In this document: in pieces, positions 55,691 through 63,574 of the stretch | Layout: every line of letters begins with the position of its first letter | Position numbering within the stretch: position 1 is the stretch's first letter | IMG/VR virus record: IMGVR_UViG_3300034356_001766 | Span: 1 to 64,000 of that record | Origin: a virus | DNA: 64,000 bases | Direction: 5' to 3' (one strand) | Made by a program: the position numbers and the translations under genes | The notes under the pieces: model-generated | Seen by the model: only the letters and a program-made list of their open reading frames with translations | Database searches by the model: none | Told to the model about the DNA's origin: nothing

Positions 55691-56358
55691 TGAAAGTAAC
55701 GATTGCCATAGATGACGTACACCCAGAACAAGGTTGGGGTGTAGAAGGAGATCAGTGCATGGAGTACTTAGATGAGCTTAATAAAGAGTTTGGTGCTAAG
55801 TTCACTTTATTTATACCCTCTAACTACCACAATAAAGCCCCACTATCCCAGAATAGAGAATGGGTTGAATGGTTGAAAAGTAAAGGTTACTTTGAGCTAG
55901 CAGCTCACGGACATTACCATGCCTGTGAGAGGACAGATATAGGTGAGTGTGAGTTTTTTGAATTGGATACTCCCGCTAAAGCTTCTGATAGGTTGGATAA
56001 CTTACTTGCAGAATGGAAAGCAGTAGGACATCTTCCTAAAGGATGGCGCAACCCGGGCTGGTTAGCACACCCGGCTGCTATTGAAGAGTTGGGTAAAAGA
56101 TTTAAGTATGCTGCTATACATTACGAACATAACCACAACATACCCTGGTCATGTAAAACATTTTACGGACATGACGGTATACATACAACCGATGTAGGTC
56201 TTCATAATGGAGATATGATTATGTTCCAATCTCATATTGCTGGAGACTGGAATGATAATACTTGGAATGAGACAAACTACAAGCAAATGAGACTATCTTT
56301 GCAATTTTTGACTGATACAACTAAAGTTACTTTTAAGACACTTGAAGAATGCTTATAA
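55690..56358 (+). CDS. Polysaccharide deacetylase-like (NodB/DUF2334 fold)
   Basis: 222 residues. VTIAIDDVHPEQGW (metal Asp), FELAAHGHYHACERT (H-x3-H), KGWRNPGWLAHPAAI (motif 3), GDMIMFQSHIAGDW (late His). Carbohydrate esterase 4-like barrel. Probably removes an N- or O-acetyl in the glycan. Confidence 0.78.
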   Translation: MKVTIAIDDVHPEQGWGVEGDQCMEYLDELNKEFGAKFTLFIPSNYHNKAPLSQNREWVEWLKSKGYFELAAHGHYHACERTDIGECEFFELDTPAKASDRLDNLLAEWKAVGHLPKGWRNPGWLAHPAAIEELGKRFKYAAIHYEHNHNIPWSCKTFYGHDGIHTTDVGLHNGDMIMFQSHIAGDWNDNTWNETNYKQMRLSLQFLTDTTKVTFKTLEECL

Positions 56359-56954
56359 ATGAATTAATACAGCGGGATAATATCCCAGACAAACCAGCAT
56401 TCCACGCTACAACTACGCATAAGTTTAAGCAAGATCTTTGGGACTTCTTTAACAAAGATGCTTATAAACAACTCACCTTCGTTGAGTTTGGAACATCTTC
56501 TGGATATACGTCCATGATAGCTAGCTACTTATTTAAAGAAGTGCATACTATAAATCTACAGCAAAGCGAAAACGTACAGAACTACCTGTCTTTTCGGCAA
56601 AATATATTTACTCATGCCTTTGATCTATACAGCGGAAACCTTGCCCAGTGGAATAATATCCCAACCGGGGATATCTTTTTTATAGATGCTAGACATGACT
56701 ATCCAGCAGTATTGCAAGATATTAATAGCGTACTCACCTGTGTACAATCACAACAGAGCAAAAAAATTATAGTGTTTGACGACTATGGAATATTCCCAGG
56801 AGTAAAGAGAGCAGTTGATGAGTATATTGATAAAGGAATACTTGAAGTTGTTACAGGCATAGGGCAAAAAGAAGGTTACGTATATGGGGAACCTACCGAA
56901 GAAATTACAAGAACTTTGTTTGCAGTAGAAGGATTGATATGCAGAGAAGTATAG
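56349..56954 (+). CDS. SAM-dependent methyltransferase-like
   Basis: 201 residues. LTFVEFGTSSGYTSMIASYL (motif I), IFFIDARHDYPAVLQDI, KKIIVFDDYGIFPGVKRAV. Similar to Methyltransf_24-type enzymes in polysaccharide loci. Second methyltransferase of the locus. Confidence 0.72.
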   Translation: MLINELIQRDNIPDKPAFHATTTHKFKQDLWDFFNKDAYKQLTFVEFGTSSGYTSMIASYLFKEVHTINLQQSENVQNYLSFRQNIFTHAFDLYSGNLAQWNNIPTGDIFFIDARHDYPAVLQDINSVLTCVQSQQSKKIIVFDDYGIFPGVKRAVDEYIDKGILEVVTGIGQKEGYVYGEPTEEITRTLFAVEGLICREV

Positions 56955-57850
56955 CATTTTTTACAGAAATGGGGTTTACCGGAAAGGTACCTCGTACGCA
57001 TACAAATATGCGTACAGAGTTCGCTTGGATGGTAGCTATGAATGCAGACCATTACCACTTAACACAGGTACCTGACCGACAGTATGACTTAGGAATTATA
57101 ATTAATTCCAAAACCCACCCAGACTGGGTAGATACTTCTAAGTTAAAAGGAGTATGTAAACAGGTAGGTATCATGCAAGAAGGTCCTTTCTGGTACTTTC
57201 AAGATTACTCCCTTCCAGAGCAGGTACATTATTTTAATAACCTAATGTCTGCGGATATTATCTTTGTGCACAACGAACAAGATAGAAAATACTACAAAGG
57301 ATTAACTGACCATCCAGATGTAAGAGTATTACGTTCTCTTATGGTAGAAGATCCTATTACAGAAGTAGTGCCTTTAGAAAAAAGAACCGGAGTAATGATC
57401 GGAGGCAATTTCAAGAGCTGGTACGGAGGGTTTGATTCATTTATGTTAGCTAAGAGCATTACAGATGAAATTTACTCTCCTCAAATGGGCAGACGTCAAG
57501 AAGGAGAAGAACAATTAGGAATCATACAACTACCATATCTAGAATGGAATCAGTGGATAACTGAATTAAGTAAAAGGAGAATTGGTATACATATGATGAG
57601 AACTCATGCAGCAGGTACTTTTGCTATGAATTGTGCATACCTAGGTATTCCTTGTGTAGGATATGAAGGGTTGGATACCCAACGTATACTTCATCCACAC
57701 CTAGCTGTTAAGGATGGAGACTTAGAAACAGCAAGAAAGTTAGTACAGAAGTTGCATACTGACGAAGATTTTTATATATTATGCAGTAAACAAGCTAAAG
57801 AATTATACCAAGAACATTACCATGAAAATAAGTTTTATACAGCCATCTAG
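56939..57850 (+). CDS. Glycosyltransferase, GT-B
   Basis: 303 residues. YDLGIIINSKTHPDWVDTS, IIFVHNEQDRKYYKGL, GVMIGGNFKSWYGGFDSF, IGIHMMRTHAAGTFAMNCAY and GIPCVGYEGLDTQR resemble the C-terminal nucleotide-binding half of GT-B enzymes. Overlaps the next gene by 29 nt. Confidence 0.68.
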   Translation: MQRSIAFFTEMGFTGKVPRTHTNMRTEFAWMVAMNADHYHLTQVPDRQYDLGIIINSKTHPDWVDTSKLKGVCKQVGIMQEGPFWYFQDYSLPEQVHYFNNLMSADIIFVHNEQDRKYYKGLTDHPDVRVLRSLMVEDPITEVVPLEKRTGVMIGGNFKSWYGGFDSFMLAKSITDEIYSPQMGRRQEGEEQLGIIQLPYLEWNQWITELSKRRIGIHMMRTHAAGTFAMNCAYLGIPCVGYEGLDTQRILHPHLAVKDGDLETARKLVQKLHTDEDFYILCSKQAKELYQEHYHENKFYTAI

Positions 57851-59009
57851 GAATAACCTTAAGTACCTTAAGTGGTCCTACGAAGCTATTAGAAAGAATC
57901 AAGGCGATCATGAGGTAGAGATCTGTGTAGCAGATGACGCATCTACAGACGGCACCTGGGCCTGGTGTGTGGAAACTGAAAAGAAAGATTCTAACTTTAA
58001 ATGGATTCGTAACGAGGGACCTGAAAGGTTAGGTCACACAATTTTATACGACCGCTTAATCAACGATGTAGCAACAAAGGATATTGCTATGATCTACCAT
58101 GCCGATATGTACTTATGCCCAGGAGCACTGGATGCTATTGAACAGGAGATTAAACCCCGTACAATTGTCTCTCTTACTAGGATTGAACCTCCACTACACC
58201 CAGACGGTCCAGAGAAGATTTTAAGAGACTTTGGAGTAGAACCAGAAGAGTTTAAGGAAGAAGCTCTACTTGCTTTTATTAATTCCCGAGTACCCAATAA
58301 CGATGTTACCGAAGGTGTGTTTGCACCCTGGGCTTTCTACCGAGAGGACTTCCAGAAGATCGGCGGCCATGACCCTCTCTACGCGCCTCAGTCAAAAGAA
58401 GATTCTGATATCTTTAACCGATTCCTACTTGACGGAATAACATTTGTACAGACTTGGCACGGATGTGTTTACCACATGACCTGCAGAGGAAGTAGACGTA
58501 ATACTGTTGATAAAGCTAAGAACATCTACGAGGATAGTCCGGAGTGGCTAGCACAGAATCAAAGAAGTTCTCGAAACTTTATACGCAAATGGGGCCACTT
58601 TGTTAAACACGATGCTTTAATGAAACCTATCGTATACCCTAAATATGATATTGGGATTAAAGTTACAGGATGTAACAGCGAGTTATTGGAGTTATTAGAG
58701 CCATGGTGCTCAACTATTCTAATCGATGATGAGATGCAAGTGCTAACCTCGCACTATTTGGATAAAGAACAGCCCAATACCAAAATAAATCTTAGTAACA
58801 AGATTAAGACTACTTCTTTGGATAAACTAGAGAATGAAGTGATAATTGGGATAGACAGAGATACTTTTAAAGAAGGAGATTTTCAAATACTACAACAGCT
58901 ACCCTTAATACTTCAGATGAATGGAAGTCCAGGTAAGTTTATGCTAGGTACTATGACTTTAAAGATCAAAGCACTCACAGAATATCAAGACACTTTAATC
59001 AATCTATAA
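57822..59009 (+). CDS. Family 2 glycosyltransferase with C-terminal extension
   Basis: 395 residues. ISFIQPSRNNLKYLKWSYEA, ICVADDASTDGTWAWC, IYHADMYLCPGALDAI (DxD form A-D-M), EDSDIFNRFLLDG, YHMTCRGSRRNT. Last ~120 residues are an extra domain of unknown role. Last enzyme of the glycan locus. Confidence 0.85.
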   Translation: MKISFIQPSRNNLKYLKWSYEAIRKNQGDHEVEICVADDASTDGTWAWCVETEKKDSNFKWIRNEGPERLGHTILYDRLINDVATKDIAMIYHADMYLCPGALDAIEQEIKPRTIVSLTRIEPPLHPDGPEKILRDFGVEPEEFKEEALLAFINSRVPNNDVTEGVFAPWAFYREDFQKIGGHDPLYAPQSKEDSDIFNRFLLDGITFVQTWHGCVYHMTCRGSRRNTVDKAKNIYEDSPEWLAQNQRSSRNFIRKWGHFVKHDALMKPIVYPKYDIGIKVTGCNSELLELLEPWCSTILIDDEMQVLTSHYLDKEQPNTKINLSNKIKTTSLDKLENEVIIGIDRDTFKEGDFQILQQLPLILQMNGSPGKFMLGTMTLKIKALTEYQDTLINL

Positions 59010-59013
59010 ACTG

Positions 59014-59148
59014 ATGGGTAAGATTCATTTACAGGACTTAGATCGGCTGGAGGAAGAATCTCGTCCTTACCAGCCTATCAAGACCAATAGGAAGAAAAAA
59101 GTAAGTCCTATTTATAAAAAGGATAGCGACCAGTTGGATCGAAACTAA
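59014..59148 (+). CDS. Small basic protein, 44 residues
   Basis: MGKIHLQDLDRLEEESRPYQ, then Lys-rich (KTNRKKKVSPIYKKD). Its last codons overlap the -33 TTG of the next promoter. Not recognised. Confidence 0.5.
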   Translation: MGKIHLQDLDRLEEESRPYQPIKTNRKKKVSPIYKKDSDQLDRN

Positions 59149-59164
59149 ATTATTCTTATATTTA
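59134..59164 (+). promoter_or_regulatory. Promoter TTG-N20-TATATTTA
   Basis: TTG 59134-59136 in inverted repeat AGTT-N7-AACT (59132-59146), TATATTTA 59157-59164, spacer 20 nt. ATG at 59169 after 4 nt: leaderless. Confidence 0.7.
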
Positions 59165-59168
59165 AGCT

Positions 59169-59510
59169 ATGAAAGAACTACTTTTAAAAGAAATCCAAAA
59201 CGTAATTGCTGAAGCTACTAAGGTAAACTTCAAGGGTAAGCAGTTTGTACTTAAAGTAGACGTTAACGAAGATCCTAACAAAAAAGGAATTAAGGTGCAG
59301 TTTATCCCTGCCGATATGTCTCCTATCAACCCTACCGAGCAGAATGAGATTGCTATGGCACTGAGCGATAAACTCGACTCAGGCCTGAAGCAATTCGGTA
59401 TGCAGGTAGAGCGGGACAGGCAGCTCAAGGACAAGTCAGTGATTGGCTTCTTTATTTACATCGAGTATGTAGACAAAATTATTCGGCAAGCATTAGGAAC
59501 TCAAGCTTAA
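59169..59510 (+). CDS. Hypothetical protein
   Basis: 113 residues. N-terminal amphipathic helix (MKELLLKEIQNVIAEATK), then an alpha/beta body (VLKVDVNEDPNKKGIKVQFI). IAE motif in the first helix. Not recognised; first of several small conserved-type genes in 59-64 kb. Confidence 0.62.
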   Translation: MKELLLKEIQNVIAEATKVNFKGKQFVLKVDVNEDPNKKGIKVQFIPADMSPINPTEQNEIAMALSDKLDSGLKQFGMQVERDRQLKDKSVIGFFIYIEYVDKIIRQALGTQA

Positions 59511-59524
59511 CTTAGTTTACTTTT

Positions 59525-59680
59525 ATGAAGAAATTCTCTTTCTACAGTCTTACAGATAGTAGCCAGGAGGTGATTGGGTCTACCCGAGCATTTACCCGGT
59601 TAGCAGCAGCAAAAAACTTTGCCGAAAAAAAGCAGTTATCGCTTAAAAATTTTCTAAGTATATTTAGCGTCACAAGATGA
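59525..59680 (+). CDS. Small basic protein, 51 residues
   Basis: MKKFSFYSLTDSSQEVIGST then Ala-rich and Lys-rich; TGA overlaps the next ATG. Not recognised. Confidence 0.5.
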   Translation: MKKFSFYSLTDSSQEVIGSTRAFTRLAAAKNFAEKKQLSLKNFLSIFSVTR

Positions 59681-60081
59681 AGCCTAAAGAAATGCTTAGA
59701 CAGATACTCAAGGACGTTATACCTTTGAAGTACAGAATTAAAGAGGTACCCCGAAACAAAGAAGCTATGACTAAAGAATTATTTATCGAGATAGTCAAGC
59801 TTTTAAAAGAGATTGACGATAGGACCAACTTCGTAGCATCGGAGATTGGAATGGACACAACCCAGTACGAGGATAAGTTCTTCAGGGTTATTGAGAATCT
59901 TATGCGGATTGCTTTCAACAGAGAGCAGGTATTTTTGATTGAGCTTTATCTTAATGAGATCGACTACAACGACAAAGAGGAGTGGGATGGTAACATCTCA
60001 GTAACTGTTGAGAAGAAAGAGCAAAAGATTGCCTTCCGTACTCCGGAAGATGTCTGGGAAGCTATCCAAAAGTTTAAGTAA
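59677..60081 (+). CDS. Hypothetical helical protein
   Basis: 134 residues, MKPKEMLRQILKDVIPLKYR start, then helices (ELFIEIVKLLKEIDDRTNF, RVIENLMRIAFNREQVFLIE). ATGA overlap with the small gene before. Not recognised. Confidence 0.6.
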   Translation: MKPKEMLRQILKDVIPLKYRIKEVPRNKEAMTKELFIEIVKLLKEIDDRTNFVASEIGMDTTQYEDKFFRVIENLMRIAFNREQVFLIELYLNEIDYNDKEEWDGNISVTVEKKEQKIAFRTPEDVWEAIQKFK

Positions 60082-60085
60082 AAAG

Positions 60086-60116
60086 TTGGAGACTAGTTGA
60101 CTAGTTCCTATCTTTA
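60086..60116 (+). promoter_or_regulatory. Promoter TTG-N20-TATCTTTA
   Basis: TTG 60086-60088, TATCTTTA 60109-60116, spacer 20 nt with inverted repeat ACTAG-TTGA-CTAGT. Leader ~13-18 nt before the ATG at 60135. Confidence 0.75.
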
Positions 60117-60134
60117 GTTAAATAAAAATAGAAT

Positions 60135-60521
60135 ATGAATAAAAGGTTTTGTAGTGTGTGTGGGGATGAGATTAATCCCCTGCGTGTAAAAGCTCTCCCG
60201 GAGACTAAGACTTGTATTAACCACTCTACTGTGGGTGCTAAGAGAGGTCGGATTTTGACTTTAGGAGAGGGTGATCATACCTATAATGAGATTGAAATTT
60301 TAGATGAAGAGGTATACCGCCGAGTAGTAGCTTTGGAGTTTGGTGTAGATCGCCTAGCCGAAGAGATGCCTGAGATCCAGAACTACGATGCGACTATGGT
60401 TTCTGACGATACCCGAGCCCTGAGAGAGAAAGCTGAGAAGGTGCTTGAGGATGAGGAAGACTCCAAGCTCCTTGAAGATCCTGAAGAGGTGATCGAGGAA
60501 TCAGAAGAAGAAGAGGAATAG
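60135..60521 (+). CDS. DksA/TraR-type zinc-finger protein with acidic tail
   Basis: 128 residues. FCSVCGDEINPLRVKALPET then C-I-N-H matches the DksA/TraR C4-type finger C-x2-C...C-x2-C (last position His). The rest is an extended acidic region ending in poly-Glu. Possibly RNA polymerase related. Tail may mimic DNA or act in protein binding. Confidence 0.7.
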   Translation: MNKRFCSVCGDEINPLRVKALPETKTCINHSTVGAKRGRILTLGEGDHTYNEIEILDEEVYRRVVALEFGVDRLAEEMPEIQNYDATMVSDDTRALREKAEKVLEDEEDSKLLEDPEEVIEESEEEEE

Positions 60522-61168
60522 TGGAGGAGAAGAAGAAAGGGCGTCCTAGTAAGATTTTGCTAAGGGAGGATATCGAGCGAGCAGTTAAGATGACTAAGTC
60601 AAATAAAGCTGCAGCTCGTTACCTCCACTGCTCTTTCCCTCACTACAGAAAGTATGCTGTCCTGTATACCAATCAGGATGGTGTAACTCTCTTTGAAGCT
60701 CATAAGAATCAGGCTGGGGTAGGGATACCTAAATTTCTAACAGGTAGGGCTACTCAAGCCCCTCTAGAGCAGATCCTGGACGGAACCTTTCCTGTTGAGC
60801 ATTTTAAGCCTGCGAAGATTAAAGCAGCTTTGATATCAGAAGGGTACTTAGCTGAGAGTTGCAAGAGGTGTGACTTCGGTGAGAGTAGGCTCTTGGATGG
60901 AAAGATTCCTTTGATTTTGACTTTCAAAGATAAGAATAAGCACAACTACCACCGGGATAACATCGAACTACTCTGCTACAACTGTTGCTTTCTCTATGCT
61001 GCTTCTCCTATTTCTGACGATCAGGTAGAGCAGATGGAGGATTATATCGAGATTCAGGTTAAGAATTTTGACTGGGAGATAGATCAATCTCATATTGACC
61101 ATCTGAAAGAGCTGGGGCTGTGGGAGGATAATAAGAAGCCCGGTGATGAGTTTATATCCCGGGCATGA
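60521..61168 (+). CDS. HNH-like zinc-finger protein
   Basis: 215 residues with GTG start overlapping the previous TAG. N-terminal helix-turn-helix-like part (IERAVKMTKSNKAAARYLH), then CKRCDFG, PLILTFKDKNKHNYHRDNIE and LCYNCCFL: Cys pairs around the N-x-x-H-type core of HNH proteins. May be a nicking or homing-related nuclease, or a structural zinc protein; the first metal His of the HNH core is read as KDKNKHNYHRDN. Confidence 0.65.
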   Translation: MEEKKKGRPSKILLREDIERAVKMTKSNKAAARYLHCSFPHYRKYAVLYTNQDGVTLFEAHKNQAGVGIPKFLTGRATQAPLEQILDGTFPVEHFKPAKIKAALISEGYLAESCKRCDFGESRLLDGKIPLILTFKDKNKHNYHRDNIELLCYNCCFLYAASPISDDQVEQMEDYIEIQVKNFDWEIDQSHIDHLKELGLWEDNKKPGDEFISRA

Positions 61169-61386
61169 AAGTACCTAAGAAGAGACAGCGACCCCAGCTC
61201 GATAGCGAGAAGAACAAGCAGTACCTTCTTAGCAAGCATGCTGATAAGCTCTTAGAGCAGGATCAGAAGAATAAAAAGTTGTCTCAAAAGTTGCTTAAAG
61301 GGGATATATTTACTATCTTTATCGAAGAAGAAAAAAATAAAGGTTATGAGCGAGAAGAGAGGACTGACGGAGAAGATAAAGTTTGA
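61165..61386 (+). CDS. Small basic helical protein
   Basis: 73 residues (MKVPKKRQRPQLDSEKNKQY), charged and helical. Overlaps both neighbours (4 nt, 41 nt). Not recognised. Confidence 0.5.
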   Translation: MKVPKKRQRPQLDSEKNKQYLLSKHADKLLEQDQKNKKLSQKLLKGDIFTIFIEEEKNKGYEREERTDGEDKV

Positions 61387-61630
61387 GTTTAATACTGCTG
61401 GGGTATTAGAGATTCAGTATAATACCGGGACTTGGGGTAGAGTTACTGCGATTACTTTCCGAGCTTATGACGGACCTCGCCGGATTACCGAGCCTCAGTT
61501 TACTCAGAAGTCTAACCCTCATGTACCTATGAGGACCTATTTATACGAAGGACCTGTGTACTACTACGGCTCTAATAAGGAGGCAGTTAAGCAGAATAAT
61601 CATACTGTTCGTAATTTGTATAACAGCTAA
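61346..61630 (+). CDS. Small beta-rich protein
   Basis: 94 residues (MSEKRGLTEKIKFEFNTAGV). Beta-type, YYYGSNKEAVKQNNHTVRNLY end. Not recognised. Confidence 0.52.
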   Translation: MSEKRGLTEKIKFEFNTAGVLEIQYNTGTWGRVTAITFRAYDGPRRITEPQFTQKSNPHVPMRTYLYEGPVYYYGSNKEAVKQNNHTVRNLYNS

Positions 61631-61639
61631 TCAATTTAT

Positions 61640-61948
61640 ATGAGACAGTTTGTATTCGAAAACCCGCAAGAATTTAGTACTTTCTTTTCAGGAAAGAACG
61701 TAAAGATCACTAATGCTATCACCGCCGGCATCAGAGTAGCTGTTAAGGCTAGGAAGAAACACGCTGACTTATTTGAGGTTAGCTTTGAAGGAGGAGATAC
61801 TGCATACGATATTAGTCTGCCATCTACCGAATGGCCGCAGGCTTTGGCTAAATGTTTAGAGTTCTACGAGGAGTCTCAGCTCTACGATGATGCCATCGAT
61901 ACTTACCAGCTTATTAAGCAACTCTCAAATGAAAGAGATCTTATCTAA
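61640..61948 (+). CDS. Hypothetical protein
   Basis: 102 residues, MRQFVFENPQEFSTFFSGKN start, mixed alpha/beta. Not recognised. Overlaps next. Confidence 0.58.
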   Translation: MRQFVFENPQEFSTFFSGKNVKITNAITAGIRVAVKARKKHADLFEVSFEGGDTAYDISLPSTEWPQALAKCLEFYEESQLYDDAIDTYQLIKQLSNERDLI

Positions 61949-62162
61949 GACCCGGTTAGACGGCTCTACTATCACCTACTTCATGTCCGATGATAAGAGG
62001 ACTGTTACATCAGAACTATCTTACCCCAGGTCATTCAGGAATACCTATGAGGAGTTAGAGCATAGGAATGAAGGACTGCCTAAGACCAAGCGCCAGTACA
62101 TGACTGATGAAGGTAAGGTGGTAGGGTATCTTACTGCAAAAAAGTTAGGAATTATTACCTAG
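61929..62162 (+). CDS. Small hypothetical protein
   Basis: 77 residues from ATG 61929 (MKEILSKTRLDGSTITYFMS); the longer frame from 61887 sits inside the previous gene. Overlap of 20 nt with it. Ends in a helix (YMTDEGKVVGYLTAKKLGII). Not recognised. Confidence 0.5.
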   Translation: MKEILSKTRLDGSTITYFMSDDKRTVTSELSYPRSFRNTYEELEHRNEGLPKTKRQYMTDEGKVVGYLTAKKLGIIT

Positions 62163-62167
62163 GTTAG

Positions 62168-62198
62168 TTGGATCTAATCAAGTTAGTTCCTATCTTTA
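62168..62198 (+). promoter_or_regulatory. Promoter TTG-N20-TATCTTTA
   Basis: TTG 62168-62170, TATCTTTA 62191-62198, spacer 20 nt, TTG-N8-CAA inverted repeat in the spacer. Leader ~13-18 nt; drives the DUF932 gene. Confidence 0.75.
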
Positions 62199-62216
62199 AG
62201 TATAATTAAAAACAAA

Positions 62217-63044
62217 ATGGTTATGATGATTTCAGATAGCAAGCAAGACCGCGTAATGTCAATAGAAGATCTAAAGAAGGTAGTACCTTTTGCCTTCATT
62301 GATAAACCTACCCGAGAGGTATCAGATAAGTACGTTCACGTACCTACTAGCCGGGTGATAGAAGATTTAATGAGTATGGGTTGGGAGCCGGTCCAGGCAG
62401 CTCAGCGCCGAGGAAGGGCCGGGAAGGTTTCGATCTTCTCTAAGCATATGATTAAGTTCCAGAATCCTAACTTAGTTATTAAAGGTGCTCAAGGTGATGA
62501 TGTATTTCCTCAGATCATCCTTACTAACTCTCATGATGGAACTCAGTCGTTTAAGTTCATGATGGGGCTATATCGCCTTGTTTGCAGCAATGGATTGGTA
62601 GTTGCTGATGAGCAGTTTGCTAACTTCAAGATCCGGCATATGGGATATAGTTTTGAAGACCTTCAAAAGCTTATCGAGACTGCAGTAGTAGCGCTACCTA
62701 AGAAGGTAGAGGTTATCAATATGATGAAGGAAGTGCAGATGACAGAGGTTCAGCAGAAAGACTTCGCTATGAAGGCTTACTTACTACGCCGTGGTATCGA
62801 GATGAGCGATGAAGTTCAGGTAGAGGATGAGGTGTTAGAGGGTATTCTTTCTAGCCGCCGGACCCAAGACCAGGGCGATGATCTGTGGCTGACCTTTAAT
62901 CGCATCCAAGAAGCTATCACCCAAGGAGGATTCAAAGGAGCTTTGAACGGAGCTAAGGTACGTCAGGTGCGTAAGATTAGGTCGTTTGAGAAAGACCTTA
63001 AGATCAATCAAGACTTATTCCAGCTAGCGCTACAGTATGCGTAA
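62217..63044 (+). CDS. DUF932 family protein
   Basis: 275 residues. MSIEDLKKVVPFAF start, HVPTSRVIEDLMSMGWEPVQA, HMIKFQN, IILTNSHDGTQSFKFMMGLYR, LVCSNGLVV are the usual DUF932 pattern, seen in phages and plasmids. Function not known. Helical end. Start at 62217 or the ATG two codons later. Confidence 0.82.
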   Translation: MVMMISDSKQDRVMSIEDLKKVVPFAFIDKPTREVSDKYVHVPTSRVIEDLMSMGWEPVQAAQRRGRAGKVSIFSKHMIKFQNPNLVIKGAQGDDVFPQIILTNSHDGTQSFKFMMGLYRLVCSNGLVVADEQFANFKIRHMGYSFEDLQKLIETAVVALPKKVEVINMMKEVQMTEVQQKDFAMKAYLLRRGIEMSDEVQVEDEVLEGILSSRRTQDQGDDLWLTFNRIQEAITQGGFKGALNGAKVRQVRKIRSFEKDLKINQDLFQLALQYA

Positions 63045-63201
63045 GATAAGAGATAAGAAAGCCACCGCACCTGTCCGTTTCGAGAGAGACGGGCAGCTGT
63101 GGGAGGTAGTTCACAAGACAGACGATATGGCTTATGCCGTAAGGTTGAATAAGAAAGGCTCTCCGGTTGGTATCATTGAAAGGTTTTATGAGCAGGTCTA
63201 G
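63037..63201 (+). CDS. Small hypothetical protein, 54 residues
   Basis: MRKIRDKKATAPVRFERDGQ, beta-type. Overlaps the DUF932 gene by 8 nt. Not recognised. Confidence 0.5.
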   Translation: MRKIRDKKATAPVRFERDGQLWEVVHKTDDMAYAVRLNKKGSPVGIIERFYEQV

Positions 63202-63307
63202 GGCAGGGAGGCCGAGGGGCGAGCGGAGGGGCGTTTCCCTCTCTCGCACCGAAGGTGCCACGCGCATTCTCATCAAAAGCCCTACCGGGCTTGGTAAAAA
63301 GATTTAG
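63188..63307 (+). CDS. Possible Arg/Gly-rich peptide, 39 residues
   Basis: MSRSRAGRPRGERRGVSLSR then a short end. Overlaps the previous gene by 14 nt. Its sequence is exactly the GC-rich structured island, so it may be a chance reading through an RNA gene. Confidence 0.3.
   Translation: MSRSRAGRPRGERRGVSLSRTEGATRILIKSPTGLGKKI
63201..63292 (+). ncRNA. Candidate GC-rich structured RNA
   Basis: In an AT-rich genome this 90-nt stretch is very G/C-rich and holds three hairpins: GGAGGG/CCCTCT (63225-63230 with 63237-63242), GCACC-GAA-GGTGC (63246-63258) and AAGCCC-TACC-GGGCTT (63277-63292). It starts with four G-runs (63201-63231). No known class recognised. No strong T-run after the last hairpin. 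Confidence 0.42.
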
Positions 63308-63340
63308 ATAAAAGGATTAATAAAAAAACAAATAAGAGTT

Positions 63341-63574
63341 ATGGAGTACGGAAGTATAAGATGGAGGCCGTGGGTGTGTCTGCTAAAAGACGATGAAGGT
63401 ATCACGGATGTTAAGAGGTTTGATAACTTCCAGGACATGCTACAGTGGAGGTTAGAGAACATAAGGAAGGGTTTGAATGCCGTCTCTATGACAGAAGAAT
63501 ACTACCTCGGTCTTGAGACCGATGAGCATGCGGAGTGGTGGAAGAGTGTTAAACAGCTAATTGCATCTTTATGA
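63341..63574 (+). CDS. Small hypothetical protein, 77 residues
   Basis: MEYGSIRWRPWVCLLKDDEG; Trp-rich, mixed alpha/beta. 33 nt after the previous ORF. TAATG-like overlap with the next. Confidence 0.52.
   Translation: MEYGSIRWRPWVCLLKDDEGITDVKRFDNFQDMLQWRLENIRKGLNAVSMTEEYYLGLETDEHAEWWKSVKQLIASL

Noticed and set aside
63188-63307. Arg-rich ORF as a solid protein gene
   Set aside because: Coincides exactly with a GC-rich hairpin island; listed only at low confidence.
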